The notes under the pieces: generated by a model
Databases searched by the model: none
The model's input: only the letters and a program-made list of their open reading frames with translations
Told to the model about the DNA's origin: nothing
Program-made: the position numbers and the translations under genes
Part shown: positions 25,600 to 33,446 of the stretch, piece after piece
Position numbering within the stretch: the stretch's first letter is position 1
How the letters are laid out: every line of letters begins with the position of its first letter
Assembly (NCBI GenBank): GCA_001603805.1
Contig: LUZY01000010.1
Coordinates: 124,001-188,000 of the forward strand
DNA length: 64,000 nt
From: Deferribacterales bacterium Deferri_01
Lineage (GTDB): Bacteria; Chrysiogenota; Deferribacteres; Deferribacterales; Geovibrionaceae
Reading direction: 5' to 3'

Positions 25600-26700
25600 T
25601 TGAAAAAAATCGCCTACAGAGGCTCCAAGGACAATTTAAAACAGTTTATCCTCATCCTGAAAGATGAGTATCAGTTTGTTCCCGAAGGGGATGAGGATCT
25701 TGTCATAATCGAGATAGACAGCCTTGAAACCCTCTTCCGTCTGCCGAAGAAATTCAGCATCCCTGCTTTTTTCTTCATCACCACTAAAGACAGACGGGTA
25801 GTGGAATCAATACGCCAGTATTACATATCGGGTATTTTCACTCCCCCTCTTAAGCAGGACGATATTGTAAAAAAACTGTCAGTTGCCCTCGCCTCCTCAA
25901 ACAAAGGCAAAACCAGCGGCGAGTATGACACCCTTAAGGCAAAGGTACTGGCAAAAGCAGAAAGCATTCCCGCACTCCCTGCACTGGCAAAAGAACTTTT
26001 AAGGCTTTCCAGAAGCGACAATTCGCAAATTAAAGACTTCATTGTTAAGATAAAAAAGGATCAGGGGATCTCATCCAAGATCATAAAGCTGGTTAATTCA
26101 CCGTTTTACGGGCTAAGACAGGAGATAAGCAGTATCGACCGTGCAACGGTTCTTCTCGGAATCAACACAGTTAAGAACCTTGCCCTCGCAGTATCCACCG
26201 AAGGCTACTACAACAAACATTTCAACCTTTATAAATCCACAGGACAGCGAATATGGGAACATTCTGTGGCAGTTGCCATGCTGTCTGAATCTATGGCGGA
26301 GATGATGGGAGAGGACGCAGATGCGCTCTACCTCGCAGGACTCATGCACGATATAGGCAAGTCTATCCTTGTGGATTTCCTCGTAAAAGAGGTGGACACC
26401 ACAGAAGATGAGCTTGCGCAGTTAGGCATAGACCACACCACAGTCGGCGGAACAATTCTGAAAAAATGGTCAGTTGCGGACGGAATAGCCACAGCAGTCA
26501 TGAACCATCATGAGAAAGCGGAAGATACATACTCAAAAATAGTCTATTATGCAAATAAGATAGAAAAACAAAGAAGCGACAGGCAGGCGATAATAGGCGA
26601 AATAGCTCAGGACTTCGGTAAGAGCTATAACGAAGTTAACAACGCCGTTGCAGAAATACTCGACACAAAATCGGATGAAATGAATGCTGATACTCAATAA
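25600..26700 (+). CDS. HDOD-domain protein with an N-terminal receiver-like module
   Basis: 366 residues, TTG start at 25600 with AGGAGG 8 bp upstream. Seen: residues 1-105 look like a degenerate receiver (EDLVIIEIDS ... AFFFITTKDRRVVESIRQYYISGIFTPPLKQDDIVKKL) with the phosphorylation aspartate region altered. The HDOD domain spans about 115-320 (IPALPALAKELLRLSRS; IKLVNSPFYGLRQEISSIDRATVLLG), followed by an HD-like part with LMHDIGK and MNHHEKAED. Known: HDOD proteins are signal-output scaffolds in sensory and stress pathways. Inferred: it may read the state of the neighbouring receiver. It overlaps the SpoIIE gene by 17 bp. Confidence 0.9.
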   Translation: MKKIAYRGSKDNLKQFILILKDEYQFVPEGDEDLVIIEIDSLETLFRLPKKFSIPAFFFITTKDRRVVESIRQYYISGIFTPPLKQDDIVKKLSVALASSNKGKTSGEYDTLKAKVLAKAESIPALPALAKELLRLSRSDNSQIKDFIVKIKKDQGISSKIIKLVNSPFYGLRQEISSIDRATVLLGINTVKNLALAVSTEGYYNKHFNLYKSTGQRIWEHSVAVAMLSESMAEMMGEDADALYLAGLMHDIGKSILVDFLVKEVDTTEDELAQLGIDHTTVGGTILKKWSVADGIATAVMNHHEKAEDTYSKIVYYANKIEKQRSDRQAIIGEIAQDFGKSYNEVNNAVAEILDTKSDEMNADTQ

Positions 26701-28258
26701 ACAGCTTTTTGACACTTTTTTCTCCCAGAGTTCGGGGGAATTCTTCACAAGACTGTACAATTTCCTCGAGTCGGAGGAATCCGGAGCGTTTACCATATGG
26801 AAGTGCGACGGCAACCTCTGCGAGCCAGTCTCAGGGAGACACTCCCGCACTGCCGCCACTTTTGACATATTTGACCTGGGTTTTGAAGGCGGCTCTGTAT
26901 CTGAAAACAGCAAAACCGTGGATTTTTTTGATGAAACAATCGTCATAGACTCCTCCTTCTTTCTCGCCAGCAGAGGAAATGTAATGGCGTGCATCACTTT
27001 CCACGAAGAAGCAGGGAGAGACGCACTCACAATGCTTGAGCCGTATTCACAATATCTGGGAAGCAGGCTGGACGAACTGAAAGCCCGTGACAACAGTATG
27101 GACACATACGTCAATTATCAGAAAAAGATAGATTTTGTGAAAAAAGGCAGCATGATCTTCAAGGCAATAGAGCTGGAAGAGGTTCTGGCTGTTTCCCTTA
27201 ACTTTTTCATGGAGGTGTTCTCCGCAGAGGCGGCATGTGCCATCCATAAGGAAAATTTCAATGCTATCGGACTTGAGGAAGCATCTGTCCGGCAGTTTAT
27301 TAAAATAGACAATATGCCGCTGTATGACTATGTGATGGAAAACCGAAGGACGGAATTCATCGAATACGGCATAGACGCCGGAGAATACAACGTAAAAAAC
27401 CTGTTTGTGGTTTTTGAGCCGGCGCAGGACATAATCATCCTGCTGTTCAATATCCAGTTTGATATTGTTCCCGATAAAGAATTTTCGGATATTGTTTCCT
27501 CTATAGTCTCAATTGCGGTGGAAAACGCCCTGAATCATGAAACAACAACCCGCCTCAAGATGGAAGAGATGGAAATGCGAACCACCGGAGACATTCTTAA
27601 CAAGTTTGTTCAGCGTGATGTTCGGGTTTACGGCGATATTGAGATTCAGGGGATAAGCTATCCTGCAAGAACGGCAGGGGGCGATTTCTTTTATATCAGC
27701 GATGTTGACGGAAAAACCTTCCTCTGTGTGGCGGATGTCTGCGGTAAAGGATACTCCGCTGCGGTGTTCACTGTAGTGTTAAGTGTTTACGTATCGCTCT
27801 GCTCGGCATTTGAGGGGCAGGATAACATACTGGAAAAGCTTGTGCAGTCGCTAAACAGGTTTCTCATCGGCAAAAGCTTCGGCGACCGCTTCATCACTGC
27901 ATTTTTCGCACTGTATGATCCGGAAACGAAGACCCTTGAATACATCTCCTGCGGGCATGAGCCAGCCGTGCTTTTTAACGGAGAGGAAAAAGATGAGCTT
28001 TCATCCGGCTTTCTCCCTCTGGGAATAATGGAAGATGAATACAGGCACACCTCCGTTACTGTACCGGAGGAATCGTCTTTATTTATATACACAGACGGGG
28101 TGATAGAGTACATTCCCCATGAAAAGCTTGTGCCGGAAGTGGAAAAACTGATAAAAGATAATTGCAAAGATATTGTTAATAACCTATATAACGAACTTGT
28201 GACGGACAAGGACTCCCAGAAGGATGACTTTACCTGCATGTTCGTCCGCTTCAGATAA
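26684..28258 (+). CDS. SpoIIE/RsbU-type PP2C serine phosphatase with GAF-like sensor region
   Basis: 524 residues. Seen: an N-terminal ~130-residue unidentified region, a GAF-like region about 150-290 (KAIELEEVLAVSLNFFMEVFSAEAACAIHKE), and a C-terminal SpoIIE PP2C domain (about 305-524). The metal-binding aspartates lie in AGGDFFYISDVDG and LCVADVCGKGYSAAVF, with later FIYTDGVIEY and DDFTCMFVRF. Known: such phosphatases dephosphorylate anti-anti-sigma factors or similar partners. No STAS or RsbW-like gene is in the window, so the target is unknown. It is the last signalling gene before ubiE; spacing to ubiE is 21 bp. Confidence 0.92.
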   Translation: MLILNKQLFDTFFSQSSGEFFTRLYNFLESEESGAFTIWKCDGNLCEPVSGRHSRTAATFDIFDLGFEGGSVSENSKTVDFFDETIVIDSSFFLASRGNVMACITFHEEAGRDALTMLEPYSQYLGSRLDELKARDNSMDTYVNYQKKIDFVKKGSMIFKAIELEEVLAVSLNFFMEVFSAEAACAIHKENFNAIGLEEASVRQFIKIDNMPLYDYVMENRRTEFIEYGIDAGEYNVKNLFVVFEPAQDIIILLFNIQFDIVPDKEFSDIVSSIVSIAVENALNHETTTRLKMEEMEMRTTGDILNKFVQRDVRVYGDIEIQGISYPARTAGGDFFYISDVDGKTFLCVADVCGKGYSAAVFTVVLSVYVSLCSAFEGQDNILEKLVQSLNRFLIGKSFGDRFITAFFALYDPETKTLEYISCGHEPAVLFNGEEKDELSSGFLPLGIMEDEYRHTSVTVPEESSLFIYTDGVIEYIPHEKLVPEVEKLIKDNCKDIVNNLYNELVTDKDSQKDDFTCMFVRFR

Positions 28259-28279
28259 ACTTTGAGCAAGGACTTAATC

Positions 28280-28960
28280 TTGGAAAAAAAATCAAAAGAC
28301 ATTCAGCAGATGTTCGATGACATAGCCCCTAAATACGACTTCCTCAACCGTGCATTGAGCTTCCGCACTGATGTTGCATGGCGTAAAAAAGCCATAAAGC
28401 TCATGGATGTGCGAGACGGGCAGACAGTGCTTGATCTCGCCTGCGGTACAGCGGATATGATGATAGAGCTGACAAAAACAGGTAAAAACGTCACTATAAT
28501 AGGCGGTGATTTCAGCCACAATATGATGAAAATCGGCAAGCAGAAAATGCCCGAAGGCATATTCAGTGTAAGTGATGCGCACTGCCTGCCGTTTAAGGAT
28601 AAATCCTTCGACCGTATAATGATAGCCTTCGGCTTCCGCAATGTAACTGACAAAGCGCAGGGTCTGAGAGAGATGCACCGTGTCCTCAAGGACGGCGGAT
28701 GCGCCTGTATCCTTGAGTTCAGCCAGCCCCAGAACCCGTTTTTCGCTTGGGTCTACAGGCTGTACTTCACCCGGATACTTCCTTTCATCGGCGGAATAAT
28801 CTCCGGCAACAGAAAAGCTTACGAATACCTGCCCGACTCTGTTTACAAATTCCCTAAAAGAGACGTTTACCGCAAGATGATCCTCGACGCCGGTTTCACC
28901 AAGGCGGAGTTCAACCCCTTCACCTTCGGAATCTGCGACGCCACAATCTGCCGCAAATAG
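28280..28960 (+). CDS. ubiE: Demethylmenaquinone C-methyltransferase
   Basis: 226 residues from TTG 28280 with AAGGA 7 bp upstream; an earlier TTG at 28262 has no ribosome site. Seen: the UbiE start VQxMFDDIAPKYDFLN-like (MFDDIAPKYDFLNRALSF), SAM motif I VLDLACGTADM, FDRIMIAFGFRNVTD and LEFSQPQNP, all diagnostic. Known: UbiE/MenG adds the final methyl group to demethylmenaquinone using SAM, in the cytoplasm at the membrane. It is followed 11 bp later by a UbiD-type decarboxylase gene, so quinone synthesis genes are grouped and apparently co-transcribed with the signalling genes. Confidence 0.95.
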   Translation: MEKKSKDIQQMFDDIAPKYDFLNRALSFRTDVAWRKKAIKLMDVRDGQTVLDLACGTADMMIELTKTGKNVTIIGGDFSHNMMKIGKQKMPEGIFSVSDAHCLPFKDKSFDRIMIAFGFRNVTDKAQGLREMHRVLKDGGCACILEFSQPQNPFFAWVYRLYFTRILPFIGGIISGNRKAYEYLPDSVYKFPKRDVYRKMILDAGFTKAEFNPFTFGICDATICRK

Positions 28961-28971
28961 GCGGATGCTCC

Positions 28972-30237
28972 ATGGAACGGGACTCACTGAAAGGATTCTT
29001 ACGCCTTCTTGCATGCACCGGAAGGCTTGAAGCGTCTTCCGAGCAAGTGTCCTGTGATCTGGAGGCGGCGGAAATAGCCAGACGTGCCGCAGGGATAACC
29101 GCCCTCGCCTTTGATAAGCCTGTAGATGCTGACTTCACACTCGTAATGAACGCATTCTGCACAAAAGAAGCGGCTCTGGAATCAATAGGCATGAAGTCGG
29201 TGCATGATGCTCCGGACTGTCTGCTTGATGAAAAACTTCCCGCCAGCTTAAAGCCTGAAACAGTTAATAACCCCCCCTTTTTTTATAAAGAGTTTTCAGA
29301 CCTCACCTCCCTGCCTGCCATCAGAACATGGAAGCATGACGGCGGTTTCGCCCTGACCCTTCCCTGTGTTATCACAAAAGGAAAAGAGCAGAACTGCGGG
29401 ATGTACCGCATGCAGATACTGGACAGCAGGCGTGCAATAATCCACTGTTACCCCGAAAGCGGGGCAGCGGAACATATGCGGCAGGCAAAAGAGCGTGGAG
29501 ACACGGATATAGAAGCTGCAATATGCCTCGGTGCGCCGCCGTCGGTTATTTTTTCTTCCGTAATGCCTGTCAGGGCTGATGAATTTGAAATATCCGCTGC
29601 TCTCACTGGTCAGCCTCTTAAAACAGCGCAGATAGGCGGACTGTTTGTTCCGGCATATTCTGAAATTATACTCCACGGCAGAATATCTTTCACTGAAACT
29701 GCTTTTGAAGGTCCGTTCGGCAACTATACGGGCGGATACTCCAAATGCGAACCTTACCCGGTGTTTACCCTTGAAAAAGCTTATCACACAAAGGATGCTT
29801 TCTGCCTGAACACTGCTGCCGGAGCGCCTTTTTCTGAGAATGCTATTCTGGCAGACACCGCTTTCAGGCTCATGACAAACTCAATCAAAAAAGAACTCCC
29901 CGGGCTAATCTCCTTTGGCTTTCCACCCTTCGGCGTATTCGGAAAAATGATATTTGTCTCCCTGAAAAGCGGAACAGACATAAAAAAAGTGACAGACAAT
30001 TTTTTCTTCCGCAAATACGCAAACATCTGCATCTTTGATGAAAATACGGACACCGAAAATACCGCCGAATGTCTCCGGCTTTTTGCCAACGGCAGGCTAA
30101 TATCCTGTGAAAAAAGCAGAATATACGACTGTACACTAAAAGATACACTTCATATTTCAACAGATGAAGCTATAATAAAAAAGGTTGATGAAAACGCTTA
30201 CGGGTTCGGGGAATGGATAAAAAAGCAAAAGTATTAA
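28972..30237 (+). CDS. UbiD-family prenylated-FMN decarboxylase, probably menaquinone biosynthesis
   Basis: 421 residues. Seen: UbiD hallmarks NCGMYRMQILDSRRAIIH, AAICLGAPPSVIFSSVMPV and EIILHGRISFTETAFEGPFGNYTGGY; the last carries the acidic residues that act in decarboxylation. Known: UbiD enzymes need prenyl-FMN from UbiX and remove carboxylates in quinone pathways; the futalosine pathway uses such a decarboxylase (MqnL). Inferred: a menaquinone decarboxylase, from the family and the ubiE neighbour. At 421 residues it is shorter than E. coli UbiD (497). It overlaps nth by 25 bp. A different aryl-acid substrate cannot be ruled out. Confidence 0.85.
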   Translation: MERDSLKGFLRLLACTGRLEASSEQVSCDLEAAEIARRAAGITALAFDKPVDADFTLVMNAFCTKEAALESIGMKSVHDAPDCLLDEKLPASLKPETVNNPPFFYKEFSDLTSLPAIRTWKHDGGFALTLPCVITKGKEQNCGMYRMQILDSRRAIIHCYPESGAAEHMRQAKERGDTDIEAAICLGAPPSVIFSSVMPVRADEFEISAALTGQPLKTAQIGGLFVPAYSEIILHGRISFTETAFEGPFGNYTGGYSKCEPYPVFTLEKAYHTKDAFCLNTAAGAPFSENAILADTAFRLMTNSIKKELPGLISFGFPPFGVFGKMIFVSLKSGTDIKKVTDNFFFRKYANICIFDENTDTENTAECLRLFANGRLISCEKSRIYDCTLKDTLHISTDEAIIKKVDENAYGFGEWIKKQKY

Positions 30238-30866
30238 AATTCATAGAGTTTCTGGACAGCAGATACGCAGATGCAGAGTGTTCACTGCGGCACGAAAACC
30301 CCTTTCAGCTCATAACCGCAACCATACTTAGCGCTCAATGCACAGACGCACGGGTAAATATCGTCACAGAGACTTTGTTTAAAAAATACCCGACACCGGA
30401 AGCACTTGCAAATGCAGAAATGGAAGAACTGTGCGGGGTGATCAAGCCAACGGGGTTCTTCCGCAATAAAGCCAAGAGCCTCATAGGCATGGCGCAGAAA
30501 CTCATAAGCGAACACAACGGCGAAGTACCGGACACGATGGAAAAACTGATCAAGCTGCCCGGTGTGGGACGTAAAACAGCGAATGTAATCCTCGGCAACT
30601 GCTTCGGCAGCCCCGCTGTAGTGGTAGACACACACGTTAAGAGGATATCTTTCCGCCTGGGGCTCACCAAAAACACCGACCCCGAAAAGATTGAGCAGGA
30701 TCTTATAAAAATTGTTCCTCCTGAGCGCAGCGCGGAATGGTCTCATCAGGTAATACTCTTCGGGCGTGATATATGCACGGCACGTTCACCTAAGTGCAGT
30801 GAATGCCCCATAAACGGCATCTGCGAAGATTATGCAGCCAGAGTTAAAAAGCATCTTAAGCCTTGA
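30213..30866 (+). CDS. nth: Endonuclease III, DNA glycosylase/AP lyase
   Basis: 217 residues. Seen: helix-hairpin-helix LPGVGRKTANVIL with catalytic K121, catalytic D139 (VVDTHVKRIS), and the [4Fe-4S] loop C188-x6-C195-x2-C198-x5-C204, all one residue from the E. coli numbering. Known: it removes oxidised pyrimidines and nicks abasic sites. It overlaps the decarboxylase gene by 25 bp and is probably the last gene of that transcript. Identity is secure. Confidence 0.97.
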   Translation: MDKKAKVLKFIEFLDSRYADAECSLRHENPFQLITATILSAQCTDARVNIVTETLFKKYPTPEALANAEMEELCGVIKPTGFFRNKAKSLIGMAQKLISEHNGEVPDTMEKLIKLPGVGRKTANVILGNCFGSPAVVVDTHVKRISFRLGLTKNTDPEKIEQDLIKIVPPERSAEWSHQVILFGRDICTARSPKCSECPINGICEDYAARVKKHLKP

Positions 30867-30918
30867 ACATACGCTTTATTTAGTTATCTTATTATGAAAA
30901 TGCACGGAGATTTTTATT

Positions 30919-31443
30919 ATGACGCTGAATCGGGGATTTGTGCAGATCTATACGGGCAAAGGAAAAGGCAAGACCACAGCCGCTCTCGGTCTGGCTTTAC
31001 GTGGTGCTGGAGCAGGGCTGAAGGTGTATATCGGGCAGTTTCTTAAAAGCGGCAAATACTCCGAAAATATTTCCGTTCACTCCCTTGAAAAAAATATCGT
31101 GATGGAAGCTTACGGCAATGACCGCTTTATCTGCGGCATCCCCTGCACTGAAGAGATACGCCTCGCTGAAGAAGGGCTCAAAAAAGCACGGGAAGCTATT
31201 TTCTCCGGTAAATACGATATTGTTATCCTTGATGAGATAAACGTCGCCCTGTCTCTCGGGCTGCTGGAGGAGACTGAAGTAACCGAAATGATAAAAGCCC
31301 GCCCCAAAACATCGGAGCTTGTACTCACAGGCAGAAACGCTCCTGCTTCCGTTATGGAGCTTGCCGATCTCATCACCGAAATGAAAGAGATCAAGCATTA
31401 TTATTCCTGTGGAGTCGAAGCCAGAGAAGGAATCGAAAAATAG
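30919..31443 (+). CDS. cobO: Cob(I)alamin/cob(I)yrinate adenosyltransferase (CobA/BtuR type)
   Basis: 174 residues. Seen: P-loop near the start (GFVQIYTGKGKGKTTAALG), GQFLKSGKYSEN, the LDEINVALSLGLL Walker-B-like segment and LVLTGRNAP, then MKEIKHYY. Known: this is the CobA/CobO/BtuR family that adds the adenosyl group to reduced corrinoids in the cytoplasm. The organism also has methylmalonyl-CoA epimerase (59.4 kb), whose partner mutase needs adenosylcobalamin. No cobalamin riboswitch was found upstream; GGAG lies 9 bp before the ATG. Confidence 0.94.
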   Translation: MTLNRGFVQIYTGKGKGKTTAALGLALRGAGAGLKVYIGQFLKSGKYSENISVHSLEKNIVMEAYGNDRFICGIPCTEEIRLAEEGLKKAREAIFSGKYDIVILDEINVALSLGLLEETEVTEMIKARPKTSELVLTGRNAPASVMELADLITEMKEIKHYYSCGVEAREGIEK

Positions 31444-31477
31444 CACATCTCTGATCTGACAAATCATTAACAAACAT

Positions 31478-31508
31478 TTGTCACCCTTTTTACATATCGA
31501 AATATAAT
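31478..31508 (+). promoter_or_regulatory. Possible promoter of the EAL-CBS-GGDEF gene
   Basis: TTGTCA (31478-31483) and a consensus TATAAT (31503-31508) with a rather long 19-bp spacer, 51 bp before the ATG. The -10 is good; the -35 assignment is uncertain. Confidence 0.4.
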
Positions 31509-31558
31509 AATGATTTATGCGGATGTTTGCCGTGAATATTATATGAAAAGGTGTGCAA

Positions 31559-33346
31559 ATGCTCCCTGAACACTGGAAAGAAAATTTATCAAAAGTCGAA
31601 CATGCTTTTCAGCCCATCGTAAACCCCTTTTCCGGCGTAACTTTTGCAGTGGAAGCGCTCCTTAGAGGCTGGGAAAAATGCGGTTTCGACTCCATAGCCG
31701 ACTTTTTCGACACTGCATTCAGAGAAAACCTGCTGTTTGAAGTGGATCTGGAACTGCGCCGTATGGCTATGAAAAAATTCCGTTCCATTGAGGGCTTCCG
31801 TAAAATGAAGCTTTTCTATAACTACGACATCCGCATAGTAAACATGCCCGATTTTGAGAAGGGGCGCACCAAGGCTCTTTTAATCGCAAACGATCTTGAG
31901 CCGGACGCCTTCTGCTTTGAGATATCCGAACGCCACAAGCACAGCTTCATCAAAAATTCCAAAAACATCTTTGAGAATGTTAAACAGTACGGATGCCGCA
32001 TAGCCATAGACGATTTCGGAGCGGGCTTCGCCAATTTTGAGCTTTTCTATTACTCTGAGCCGAACTTCCTCAAAATTGATAAATTCCTCATTCAGGGGAT
32101 AGATGAAGACATCAAAAAGAAAAAATATTGCAGCAATCTAACAGGTCTTGCCCATTTCTTCGGTATAACTATTGTGGCGGAAGGGGTGGAAACCAAGAAA
32201 GAGTTCCTCACCTGCAAGGAACTTGGATTTGATCTGATTCAGGGCTACTTCATCCAGCGTCCTTCCGTGGATGTCAAAGATATCTCACCCGTGTACGGCT
32301 CTGTTCAGCAGATAGACCAGACAGACAAAAGGGATTTCAGCGAGGATGCCTACCTGATTTCAAATGAGATTGTTAAGCTGAATCCTGTGAATGTGGGCGA
32401 ATCCGCCGAAAAGGTGCTGGAAAACATCCGCAACCACATGAACGTTCCTGTGGTTCCCATTGTTGATGATACGGATATGCCCCTCGGCATAATCAGCGAA
32501 CGCAACCTCAAAGAATATCTGTACCACCCGTTCGGAAAGGAGCTTCTCCACAATAGATCCCTCACTGTAAATATACGGAAATTCATCACCTCCTGCCCCA
32601 TTGTGGAGATAAATGTTCCTGTAGAAAAAATCCTTGAACTGTTTGTGGCTAATAAGGAATCGGACGGAGTGATAATAACCCGAGGACTGAAATATTTCGG
32701 TTTTCTCACTGCTCAGTCACTCCTTAACACGCTGAATGAAAAAAACCTCGCCTTCGCCAGGGACATGAACCCATTAACCAAACTTTCAGGAAACAGCCTG
32801 ATAAACGGCTACCTCAATGATGCATTCAGGGATGAACACAGCCAGTATTTCCTTGTATATTTCGACTTTGACAACTTCAAGCCGTTCAACGACCGTTTCG
32901 GTTTCCGTCAGGGAGACAGGGCAATTGTACTTTTCTCTGATATTCTTAAAAAAGATTTCAGCGGGAAAAACGAATTCATAGGACACATCGGCGGAGACGA
33001 TTTCTTCGGCGGAATAAGCTGCAACGGAATGGCATGCTCCCTCGCTGTGGAAAAAATAAGGAAGACAATCAAGAAATTTACCGATTCAGTCATATCTTTC
33101 TACTCCCCCGCAGAGGTTAAGCAGGGCTATTACACAGGCAAGGACAGACAGGGGAATGATTCTGTTTTCCCTCTTCTCAGCATAAGCGCAGCCATAATAG
33201 AACTGCCGGCAGGCAGACGTGAGCATACACCGGATGAAATAGCCAATATACTGGCAGATCTGAAGAAAAAGGCGAAGTCATCCTCCGAGAAGATAGCAGT
33301 TGCCTCAATAAGCGAGGCTCTGGCGCAGACTGCTCACTCTCACTGA
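31559..33346 (+). CDS. Bifunctional cyclic-di-GMP protein: EAL, CBS pair, GGDEF
   Basis: 595 residues from ATG 31559 (AAAGG 7 bp upstream; a GTG two codons earlier lacks spacing). Seen, in order: EAL domain (about 10-240) with EALLRG, FYNYDIR, FEISER, IAIDDFGAGF, LKIDKFLIQGI, EGVET and LIQGYFIQRP, i.e. the metal and catalytic residues are present. Two CBS motifs follow (about 265-400; VPVVPIVDDTDMPLGIISERNL, ESDGVIITRGLKYFGFLT). The GGDEF domain comes last (about 405-580) with FDFDNFKPFNDRFGFRQGD and the active-site variant GGDDF. Known: EAL degrades and GGDEF makes c-di-GMP; CBS pairs bind adenine nucleotides. Inferred: nucleotide-tuned switching. There is no membrane segment. Confidence 0.94.
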   Translation: MLPEHWKENLSKVEHAFQPIVNPFSGVTFAVEALLRGWEKCGFDSIADFFDTAFRENLLFEVDLELRRMAMKKFRSIEGFRKMKLFYNYDIRIVNMPDFEKGRTKALLIANDLEPDAFCFEISERHKHSFIKNSKNIFENVKQYGCRIAIDDFGAGFANFELFYYSEPNFLKIDKFLIQGIDEDIKKKKYCSNLTGLAHFFGITIVAEGVETKKEFLTCKELGFDLIQGYFIQRPSVDVKDISPVYGSVQQIDQTDKRDFSEDAYLISNEIVKLNPVNVGESAEKVLENIRNHMNVPVVPIVDDTDMPLGIISERNLKEYLYHPFGKELLHNRSLTVNIRKFITSCPIVEINVPVEKILELFVANKESDGVIITRGLKYFGFLTAQSLLNTLNEKNLAFARDMNPLTKLSGNSLINGYLNDAFRDEHSQYFLVYFDFDNFKPFNDRFGFRQGDRAIVLFSDILKKDFSGKNEFIGHIGGDDFFGGISCNGMACSLAVEKIRKTIKKFTDSVISFYSPAEVKQGYYTGKDRQGNDSVFPLLSISAAIIELPAGRREHTPDEIANILADLKKKAKSSSEKIAVASISEALAQTAHSH

Positions 33347-33378
33347 CTCCCATTGCAAATTTGAGCCCTTTTTGGTAA

Positions 33379-33437
33379 CCTGATTAATCCGGAAACACTG
33401 CCCTAAACGCTTAGTTTTCCGCATTTCTCAAATCAGG
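33379..33437 (+). promoter_or_regulatory. Inverted repeat overlapping the aldehyde dehydrogenase ribosome site
   Basis: CCTGATT (33379-33385) and AATCAGG (33431-33437) are perfectly complementary, with an inner CGGAAA/TTTCCG pair (33390-33395, 33416-33421). The last bases of the 3' arm are part of the AGGAGG ribosome site. If transcribed, this would fold over that site. A possible TTGCAA-17-TAACCT promoter (33353-33381) would start too late to include the 5' arm, so it might instead be a DNA operator. Confidence 0.35.
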
Positions 33438-33446
33438 AGGGCAACA

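Noticed and set aside
28292-29014. Long minus-strand frame (about 240 codons) opposite ubiE
   Set aside because: It is an antisense shadow of a clearly identified conserved gene.
30867-30918. Cobalamin riboswitch before the adenosyltransferase gene
   Set aside because: The gap is only 52 bp and holds no B12 box.
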